Assembly (NCBI GenBank): GCA_027596075.1
Contig: JADGJC010000112.1
Location: 52,724-116,723, forward strand
Direction: 5' to 3'
Source: Rhizophlyctis rosea
Taxonomy: Eukaryota > Chytridiomycota > Chytridiomycetes > Rhizophlyctidales > Rhizophlyctidaceae
Length of the DNA stretch: 64,000 nucleotides
Part shown: positions 56,100 to 64,000 of the stretch, piece after piece
Position numbering within the stretch: position 1 is the stretch's first letter
Layout: every line of letters starts with the position of its first letter
Position numbers and translations under genes: made by a program
Notes under the pieces: generated by a model
The model's input: only the letters and a program-made list of their open reading frames with translations
Told to the model about the DNA's origin: nothing
Database searches by the model: none

Positions 56100-57183
56100 A
56101 TTTCCCTTCCGCTATGAGGGGGGAGGGTCGCGCTTTACAAGACCCACCAGCAAGCCGCAGCTCGGCTCGACCTGTTGGGAGTGCAGGCTTTTTGTCCTCC
56201 CAACCGTGGGAGTTCCCTTCATCTGGATTGCAGGCGGTACGGTCCCGTCTGAGCTGTAGAGTTCACCGTTGTGAACTGCTACAGCGGTTGTCCGAGAGGC
56301 ACACTGGACTCTGTGGTCCGCCGTGTTCTTGAGGCTTCCAACCTTAGTACATGCTGTTAGAAGCGTGGATGTAGGTAGTTTCTTTCTGTGTAAAGCCCGT
56401 GCTGGTAGAAGCATGGCTTTGTATAGTTAGATGTTGTGATACCGCCCAGTCCCGCATACTTATCAACGCGGAGTGGAGCAGGATTGGGCCCTCAGGTATG
56501 GGGCGGCCGGGCAGCGATCACCCAGAAGAGAGCAAGACAGGCCAATCAGTGCCTCTTGGGTCCTTTTTTGGGATCCTCGGCATCGGGGGGTTGCGGGTCC
56601 GAAAGCCCTTCGGACGCTTTTCACTGTTTTTCATCATTCACAACCATCTCCCCCTAGATCACACGCACAATATCAAGGCGCGTTTCAACAAACGTCCTCA
56701 AGTGGCCTCGAACTCCAGACCTTGCGAATGTCTCCGTAAGAGAGGTCAGCTCTCTGGTGGTGCTTCCGCTTTTTGCCAGCCTGTGTTGAAGGAGGGGCTG
56801 AAACGCCATGGCGCCCTTCGTCTGCCGTGGGTGGGGTAGACTAGCTGTATTAGAGTAGGTACATTTGTACTATATAGTTGCAAGTTTTGTGCTCATGCGT
56901 AGGAACGGTATGCGTGTAACATGAACTTCTCGGACGAATGTAAACGTGCTCGAGACCTTGAGAGTAAGAGAACCCGATTGGCAAGAGGCCATTCAGTTTG
57001 GGTTCTCCGCGAATCGCTTCATGCGAGATTACATCCAAGGCCTGACAGTTTGACTGTAATATCACGATGATATTCAAACTTTGATATGATTCAAGACTGG
57101 ACCGACATTCACGGACATCAACTTGTTTTTGCCAATCCACATGAGATTCCACCAATTAGGTTACCATATCAAAGGAAACTGTC
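56100..57183. other. gene-free stretch with several hairpins
   Basis: No supported gene. A 13-pair hairpin with one bulged G (CTGTAGAGTTCAC / GTGAACTGCTACAG, loop CGTT) lies at about 56256-56286. A seven-pair stem GTCCGAA/TTCGGAC lies near 56596-56614. A possible minus-strand B-box-like sequence, GGAGTTCGAGGCCA, is near 56700-56713, but without a proper T-arm. ORFs here have no family resemblance. Confidence 0.4.
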
Positions 57184-57939
57184 TCAAGAATTGTAGATTT
57201 CTAGTAAAACCACACTATCCACATTCTCAAATGCACCCTCCCCATCATCCACGACCTTCTTGCCGTTTACTTCCACCTCCTCCAATAAATCCACATACAA
57301 CTCTCTGGGAACCAGACAACATTTCAGTTTCCATTTATCCAAAAGATACTGTATCGAGCGTGTGGAGCTGCGTTGGTGGTAAGCTGTTAGGAAGCGTGCT
57401 GTTGGTGGAGAGCGGCGGAGGATGTAAGATACTGTTGCGAGGAGAGGGTCGAAGTCTGGCGGGTTGTAGAAGACGTCTGCGCCGAGGAGGAGGGTGAAGG
57501 GGGTTGATAGCCAGCCTGGGCCGCCGTGGGAAGGTGGAGGTATGGGTGTTGTTGGGGAGGGGAGGATGTCTTCTTCGGCGAAGTGGCCCCACTGGAGGGG
57601 TTTGGGGGCGCAGGTTTGGTGGAGGTTGTTGGAGGTTATTGCGAGAGGGATTAGGGATTGAATTGCTGCGCTGTTGGGGCGGTCGCTTAGAATTGTGAGT
57701 GGGGCGCCTAGAGTTGCGGAGAGGAGGCCTGGAAGGCCGGTTCCGCAACCTAGTTCGAGGACGCGGGCGGTGAGGAGGAGGTCGGGACGGGTTAGGAGGT
57801 AGGCGCTTAACACGAGGGAGGAGGGCCAGATGTGCGTGTCGTGGGTTCCTGTCAGTTGTTCGAAAAGGGTTATAGATATCGCTGGGTTGACTGCTGTTGC
57901 AGGAAAAGTGACGGTGAAGGGGTTTGGGTTGGCTGGCAT
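57184..57939 (-). CDS. METTL23: METTL23-like protein methyltransferase
   Basis: Class I SAM-dependent methyltransferase of the Methyltransf_16 group; human METTL23 methylates histone H3 arginine. Single exon, about 251 residues. From MPANPNPFTVTFPATAVNPA the protein enters HIWPSSLVLSAYLL. Motif I is VLELGCGTGLPGLL; the acidic loop after it is TILSDRPN; motif IV region is LLLGADVFYNPPDFDPLLAT, matching METTL23's ASDVFFEPEDF; WKLKCC precedes the C-terminus, which ends VDSVVLLEIYNS. An in-frame Met at 57963 would add eight residues. Target unknown here. Confidence 0.88.
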   Translation of the reverse strand: MPANPNPFTVTFPATAVNPAISITLFEQLTGTHDTHIWPSSLVLSAYLLTRPDLLLTARVLELGCGTGLPGLLSATLGAPLTILSDRPNSAAIQSLIPLAITSNNLHQTCAPKPLQWGHFAEEDILPSPTTPIPPPSHGGPGWLSTPFTLLLGADVFYNPPDFDPLLATVSYILRRSPPTARFLTAYHQRSSTRSIQYLLDKWKLKCCLVPRELYVDLLEEVEVNGKKVVDDGEGAFENVDSVVLLEIYNS

Positions 57940-58071
57940 GATAGGTAGTCCATGAAAGGTCATCAGGCGAATACACAGGAAGCTGCATGGCAAATTGGCA
58001 GGTCCACGAATCGCTGAGGGTGACCAGGGCGGCGGGCCCCGGCAGCGCCATGTGCACCACGTGATGATCAT

Positions 58072-58855
58072 GGAACTGACAAATGAATTCTGAACCCCAC
58101 AGGTGAAGTTAGGTGACAGGATGGTGTTCAGGTTGACAAGTCATCAAGAAATTATTGAACTGTTAGAGGTTCAGGTGTTTTAAAAGCGGAACAGCGGCTG
58201 GCTGAATTGCACACCCAACGACCCCATAATCAGTATGTATTGTTACCCTCGATTGCACGAGGGTTGATGAAGTCAACATATTAAGCTCCGCCATGCTTCG
58301 ATGTAGTATGGTCATAATCTGCTGGCCATGTTCAAACACTCTGCCACATAGAGCCTCTGATGCAAATAACTTACCGTTGCTTCGCTATTGTCTTAGGCTG
58401 ACTAACCTCCCCGCTCAGCACTTGTCTGTCCAGCCTGTCCCTTTCTACCCCCTCGTCTATGTTGTCACAATTATTGATTCGCACAAATTTGGGATGGATT
58501 ACATTACTGACACTTTACCTTCCAGTGTTGTGCGAAGTGCTTTGTGGACCTGGACTTCCGGGTGTTGACATTGAAGCCGTTAGTGCCGACGAATGAACAG
58601 ATGATTGCCCTGCCATTTGGAGTTTGTCAAAAAAGAACAAAAGGAAAAGCAGAAGGACATCCCCCACCCACCGGAGACGTGACTCGCGAATGAATCTAGG
58701 TCAGCTTCTGGAGTTGCAAGAGTTGGTTCCTTTCTTTCCGTCGTCCCGCCTTTGCTATTTTTTGATTTTGGGGCGGCACCTGTCGTCACAGCGTCTTCGG
58801 GTGGCAATGTTCCGTGCGTTGAATCCTTGACATCTGCTCAATTGCATCGAAGTTA
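58072..58855. other. intergenic, possible leftover exon of the next gene
   Basis: A minus-strand frame (58807-58662) reads EDAVTTGAAPKSKNSKGGTT and EADLDSFASHVSGG, protein-like in composition and 50 bases downstream of the stop of the DUF6119-like gene, so it could be an extra last exon. The rest is spacer. Confidence 0.3.
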
Positions 58856-61800
58856 CTAAGTTTTCCCCTTGAAAATGCCAAATGAATGCATACCCTTCGA
58901 CTTTTTTTCTGCCGTCTTCTGTTTCAGCTTTGGAGGAGCCGGTATTTGAACAACTCCGAGAGCATCTTGTCCTGGAAACTTCACTGAAGCGATCTTATTC
59001 AGTGCGAGTATGTCGAGCTGAGGAACCAGGCTTGACGGGAGGATTGCAAGCCGCGGTTTAAGTGTCTTGTACGCCGTATGCAGTATCTCGGGCTTGGGTG
59101 TCTGTGCGCATTTTCCATACTCCTCCTCGAATTGTTTTTCGGATGTGATTCTTGACAGCGGCCTTGTTGGGAAATGCTTCCCAATTCTGTTTTCGATGAG
59201 CTTCACCCTCCAGCCGCGCGAAGATGATATCTTTTTCGAGGAAGGAGAGGTCGTCCAGGGGCTCTTGTCGGCGGATGTTGGTAAGCCACTTGTCGGAATA
59301 CGAGAAGGCTAAAATGAACTTCAAGCGAGAGGGAGCAAATGCCTTGAGAAAGACTGGTAAAAATCTTTCGACAAAGGAGTCCCGACAGGCTTGGCATTCG
59401 TCGTCGTATTTGGTGCGGGAGGTTTTGCGTTTGCTGCCTTTTGCGGGGGGTATGAATTTACTGAAATCTACCTCTTCTTCATCCCCCATGAATGTTGCAA
59501 GGGCTTGCAATTGAGTCTTGAAGCCCTTGGTAACTTCCGGCTGAAACCTTTTCTTTCCCTCCTCCTTCTCCTCGTCTCCCTCCCCGTCCTTCTCCTCGCC
59601 CTCCTCATTCCTCTCAGGTTTAGGTCGCCAATGGCACGCCCACACCCGACCCAACCACTCCTTCCAAATCTTCCCGGCGTTACCACTCCTTAGCAAGGAC
59701 ATGGAATGAGCGATTTGCGACGTCAGGACTCGGATCTCGCCGTCTAAGCCTCTTTTCACCGCATACAGCAAAGTTTTATCCCTCCCAACGCGTGCGAAGT
59801 CAAATAGCTCAACACCGAATGCGATTATGGTATCACCATGGACAAAAACCCACCCTTCTTCCTGCTTTTGAAGCGACTGCAAGTTGTAATCCCATTCCTT
59901 CGCACCTAGCGGTTTAGAAAACCCGGGGTCCCAGTTTACAGCCGATTTGCTGAGGGTCGCCATTAATTCCGAAAACTGTTCCCCAATATGGTCAACATAA
60001 GAGTCGTCCAACCGATACCACAGCCTGCCATCCTTGAGAAAACATCCCTCGGGATCGGAAGGAGCGCCAACGAGCAGATATTGGATGCAATCCCACCAAG
60101 AGTATGTCGCCCAACGGGAGATAGATTTGGCTTTAAACTCCAATTTGAGTTTTTCGGAAAGGAGCATCCTCAAAGCATTGATGTCGCGGGTTTGAGCGAG
60201 GCGTTGCAGTGATTCATTTAGCGCCGGCATTTCCAAAAACGCTTTTACGTCATCCGGACTCGGGGTGCCTTCGAGGAGATCAGATCGCCTCCTTCCAAAG
60301 GCGAAGCGCGACGAATGAGCATTATACCAAGGTTCACGTACACCGGCAGGACGGAAAGAATGTGGCCAAAATGGCCCAGTAATATCTTCAAGGAGGGTTT
60401 CCAGCATGTGATTATTGAGTGTCTTCAGTTGATCTTCATCGTAAACTCGTTGGAAAAGCCGCATGAAGGCAAAATCAGCCTGCCGGTCGGCAAGATCTGG
60501 GGGACCCTTCTTCATGACGGTGGACAGGTTATGGAGTATGCGAGGATAGTCCTTAAATTCGATTGTCTGGGTTTCGAAGCGGAAGTAACATGGATGGATG
60601 GTCACATGAGGTGCCTTCTTCGGGACAGTTCTCTGACGTTTAGCGGCTGCAGCTGCAGGCGGTGGTATGGCGTTATCTGACTGCTTATCACCCGACGATA
60701 AGGGGTTGGCAGTATTTCCTCCAGCTGCAGTGCTCTGCTCAATCTTCGATCCTGACAATGGACCTGCGATGGTAGGATCATCCGTTGCTAATTCCCTGTC
60801 ATCCGTCTCAAGACCGGTTCCGATCAAAGTGATGTTGACGGCTGCTGGCCTGCTTGGCACCATGGATTTGTCTGGACCAGAATGGTAGTTGTGAAGGGAA
60901 GGCACCCATGATTGTACGATATCCAAACAAAATTTTATGAATGAGATATTTACCAGATGCAGATCCTTGAACATTCCCAGTCGCTTCCACACGGCTATCC
61001 ATTTCTGCTTCATGAGCATCTGCTATGTCCATAAGAATGAACACAGCCTGTATGAGTTGCCAGTCATTCGGTTTATCCATGTCGGTGCACCCACCAGCTT
61101 TTTCAACAATTTTATCAACCGCTGGCTCCCCCATCATTCCTTTCAAGACATGTCCTTCATCAGAAGATTCGATTTTGACTATATTGTCCTGGAGGTCGAG
61201 TGTGCTCTCGGACAATGTTACTGACTGTTGAGCTTTGGTGTCTCTTGATTCGTTCTGTACTTGCTCTGTTCCCAAGCAAGAAGGAGTGTTAGAAAGCCCA
61301 TGAACTTTTCCGTAGGTCCCCCTTTATATCATCCGAACTCGTACCTTCACTTATCTCCATAAGACTGTTGTCGTTCTTTGACTGATCGTCCTTCACATTT
61401 TCCGTTCTGTTCACTTCATCTTCCTCTTTTCCCTTTGCAACAGCGTTTTTCTCACCCTTAAGATCCATCCTGGGGTTCATTTCTTGTTCCACACCAGCTG
61501 CAACAACGCCACTATCCACATCATCCCTGTGTTCGCTTCTCTTTCCTGCTCGGCTATATTTCTCTTCCCTAAACTCCTCTCCACCTTCCATATGCCCGCT
61601 GGGAAACCTCCTCCTATTGCCTCCTCTCACAGTATCATTGTCCATAGTTACATGCCCACTGTACGATCCGCCCTTATTAACAGCGTGCTGCTGATTGTCT
61701 CCTTCCACAGGGTGGGCAATATCAATAGGTTCCCTCCAACCTTCTATGTGCGCTCGGACGGGTGCCTTCATAATGTCTATTCTTCCATCGTCTTCATCTT

Positions 61801-63040
61801 CGGAGAGTTCTTGCCCACCGTGAGCCCTGCCTTTTTCATCAGTATGCTGCCGATTGTCCTCTTCCACGTCATCGTCATCGGATCCCTCTCCACCTCTTAT
61901 CTGATCCCTAACAGGGCCCGTGACAATGTCTCCTCCCGCACTTGTTCCTTCATCAACGCATCTACTTCCACTATCATCTCTGCTTTCCTCATCAGGGCCT
62001 TTTGCATTGTCCGCATAATCATCAAGTCCATCTTCACCATCTCCATGTCCACCTGCAGCACTCTTCTTATCATCCGTGGTCTCACAATCATCATCATCTG
62101 ATACATCCCCACCAATATCATTTCCACCACCGGTATCCTCCTCCTCATCTGCGCTCTCATAATCCGCATCATCTGGTATATCTCCACCGATATCCTCTCC
62201 ACCACCGGTATCCTCATCGTCATCTGCGCTCTCATAATCCGCATTATCCACACAATCTGCATCCCCCGTTCCAGAACCGTTGCTGACATCCCCTATCCTG
62301 CTGTTGTCAGTAAATTCTGTATTGATGTTGTCCTCCATTGTCTCATCTCCCTGGGTCTCATTTAGAGGAACAGTTCCATGGACAATGACTTTACAGTCTT
62401 GGCGCATTCTACACTTGAATTGCATCCACTTCTCATACAATTCCAACTCGGAAATAGTCTCCGCCGGTCCCACGAGGTCCCCTAACCGCTCCCATTTCGC
62501 TCCTCCCCAGGTGAAGATCGATTGCTTATGAATTTCCTTCATCATACTCCCGTCCAATATCCGCGGCGCTAGCTCGTCCATGAATCTTTGATTTATATGC
62601 TTAGACAACTTTATGGGCGGTACTCTTCCATACTCCACGGCATAAGCTTCCATCTGTCGCTCAACCCCGCCCTCCAAAAGGCGGTAGAAGATGTAGCAGT
62701 AAGAACTGTACGATTGTTCCCATCCCACTTCCCTCATCGCATCCCTTGTCATTTGACTGTGATCGGCAGGCGGCATGGACCGGATTTGCCATATCCTGCC
62801 TATTATCATCCACCCCTCTTGCTCCCCCAAAACATAGTCTTCTTTAGTGATGTTTCCGACAGGTCCCGCTTTGTCGTCAACGGATCCGTTCCTGTTTTCC
62901 GCCTCATCAGTGGGCTCTTGGTCATCTGACAACCATTCCCACATTTGCGTGGTCGCCGTTTGGATATCAGAAAATTTGGAGCACCGAAGAGGGACCACAC
63001 GCCGTGGGTGTTTGGGAGGAGATTTCTCTTTCGTCGGCAT
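58856..63040 (-). CDS. large acidic protein with DUF6119 (TIGR04141)-like core, with a frame break near the 3' end
   Basis: Three exons: 63040-61345, 61265-60954 and 60871 onward. MPTKEKSPPKHPRRVVPLRC begins it. Residues about 240-400 are very acidic, with a repeated unit of about 20 residues (NADYESADDDEDTGGGEDIG) seen about three times. The third exon carries the globular part: TIEFKDYPRILHNLSTVMKK, CFLKDGRLWYRLDDSYVDHI, DKTLLYAVKRGLDGEIRVLT, SFLEKDIIFARLEG. These resemble the sporadically distributed DUF6119 family; this is from memory and moderate. After ARLEG the frame in use ends at 59058, but the +1 frame from 59206 (VKLIENRIGKHFPTRPLSRI) reads on to 58856 with better composition; the switch falls in a ggg run, so an indel is likely. 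Function unknown. Confidence 0.75.
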
Positions 63041-63610
63041 TGTGAGCTGTTACACCGGCAAAAGATATTTTAGCAACTTTGTGAACGCAATATGTCTCTG
63101 CGTTCTCTTGTTCCCACCTCCTGGGCTTAGTCCGCTCGCGTTGCCTAAGCAAGCGAGCTATCAAAATAAACTTATGTTGTCTAAATGCCTTCGTACGTGT
63201 ACAAGCGAGTGGAAGGAAGTAAGGTAGTCTGGTTTGTTGGCGTTCACACAAATATCGGCAACTCCGGTTGCTTGACCAACGTTGCGGGCGGCAGTTGATC
63301 AAAAGATGTGGTTCAACGCATTCACTCATAGAGTCATACCTACCTAAACAAGAACCCCGGCACCCGCCTCTCCAAAGCGGGAAAAATCAAAATTCTGGTG
63401 AGGGGCCACTCCAACACTTCGGACAAGCACTCAAGCACTTATTATTACACTTGTAGCACACTGGCTGGCTGTCCGAAACTGTGGCGTGGGCAAAGATGGC
63501 ACAGTGCAAGTGGCCATTCTGACGCGTGGGCAGGGCACTTGGCAGCCGACCTCAAAGTTGGAAACCCTTCTTCGCACTAGATTCCGTCCAATTTTTTGAT
63601 CCATACTGCA
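63041..63610. promoter_or_regulatory. divergent promoter region of the DUF6119-like gene and the kinase
   Basis: Spacer of 570 bases between divergent starts. Small ORFs on both strands are unremarkable. Confidence 0.4.
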
Positions 63611-64000
63611 ATGCCCCACATAGCCTCAGGTAGGATGGATCCCTCAGATATATATGAAATCCTTGAAATGATAGGCAAAGGCTCTTTTGGGGAGGTTTGT
63701 CTGGTGTGTGATCGATCCAACCCCTTGCTTCCTGCTCACAAATCTTCATCACCACACCCAGGTTTATAAAGGTGTCCACACATTGACCGGAGAGCAGGTT
63801 GCAATTAAGATCATCGATTTCGAAGGTACCTGAGGCTGCCTTGCATACCCTTTTTCCCACCGCGCTCAACTGCAACTCACAATTCATCAACCATCAATAT
63901 CAGAAACGGGAGACGACATAGAAGACATCCGTCAAGAAATCGCCATCCTTTCCGAACTCGATTCCAAATGGGTGACACGCTACTACGGCTCCTTCGTCAA
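63611..64000 (+). CDS. Ste20-like (GCK-III/MST-type) protein kinase, 5' part, cut by window edge
   Basis: Ser/Thr kinase of the germinal-centre-kinase type (SID1/KIC1/MST3-4 relatives), acting in morphogenesis or septation signalling. Exons 63611-63694, 63762-63825 and 63904 to the edge. The likely start is MPHIASGRMDPSDIYEILEM, or the in-frame Met at 63635 (MDPSDIYEI). The glycine loop GKGSFGEVYKG spans the first intron; VAIKIIDFE holds the ATP-binding Lys; DIEDIRQEIAILSELDSKWV holds the helix-C Glu; TRYYGSF is typical of GCK-III kinases. The activation loop and tail lie outside. Confidence 0.95.

Noticed and set aside
56700..56713. Ninth tRNA-like T-arm on the minus strand (GGAGTTCGAGGCCA)
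   Set aside because: B-box-like, but the flanking bases do not form a five-pair stem and no acceptor strand was found.
61484..62286. Plus-strand ORFs opposite the acidic repeat (61484-62101 and 61942-62286)
   Set aside because: Antisense shadow of the Asp/Glu/Gly-rich coding region; composition (His/Ser/Ile repeats) is what the reverse complement gives.

Overview
This window is nuclear DNA of a fungus that makes flagellated cells, most likely a chytrid. Genes are dense and mostly split by short GT-AG introns, and the set is fungal: a secreted chitin deacetylase-like enzyme, VAC14, RAD54, a Ysc84/Lsb3-type SYLF-SH3 protein, a fused uridine kinase-UPRTase and a GCK-type Ste20 kinase. Three genes point to a cilium or flagellum: a B9D2 homologue (transition zone), a CFAP298 homologue (dynein assembly) and a coiled-coil gene whose N-terminal region resembles TSNAXIP1. 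Dikaryotic fungi have lost these; zoosporic fungi keep them. No species is claimed.

Layout. 0-5.3 kb: chitin deacetylase (runs off the left edge), a TPT/SLC35 transporter and the TSNAXIP1-like gene. 5.3-8.4 kb: repeats, orphan exon-like pieces and tRNA-like sequences. 8.4-15.5 kb: VAC14 and RAD54, head to head. 15.5-20.5 kb: a gene-poor block of structured non-coding repeats. 20.5-26.2 kb: uridine kinase, a pyridoxamine-phosphate-oxidase-like flavoprotein, CFAP298. 26.4-27.4 kb: a small repeat island. 28-38 kb: RBM18, a GATA-like/PHD zinc-finger protein, an M20 carboxypeptidase, a DUF4272 protein. 39-42 kb: prenylcysteine oxidase and B9D2. 42.2-43.3 kb: repeat island, related to the one at 16-17 kb. 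43.8-54.4 kb: a short-chain dehydrogenase, the SYLF-SH3 protein, an RGG-rich protein, BLOC1S2, an arrestin-like protein, mitochondrial uS11 and ITPA. 54.4-57.2 kb: another structured island. 57.2-64 kb: METTL23, a large acidic protein with a DUF6119-like core, and the start of a Ste20-like kinase.

The genes look like ordinary independent housekeeping genes, several in divergent pairs with short shared promoters; no metabolic cluster is apparent. The unusual content is non-coding. Eight places carry a near-perfect tRNA T-arm (five-pair stem, seven-base TTCRANY loop) followed by a seven-base strand, and for seven of them that strand pairs with an upstream strand as an acceptor stem. None has normal D and anticodon arms: the part between is a single hairpin, two odd hairpins, only 15-18 bases, or about 250 bases. 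Several lie at the apparent 3' end of longer repeated, hairpin-rich or intron-bearing elements. I regard these as candidate structured RNAs with tRNA-like 3' ends; this is inference from sequence only. I found no canonical tRNA, rRNA, CRISPR array or intact transposase/reverse transcriptase gene.
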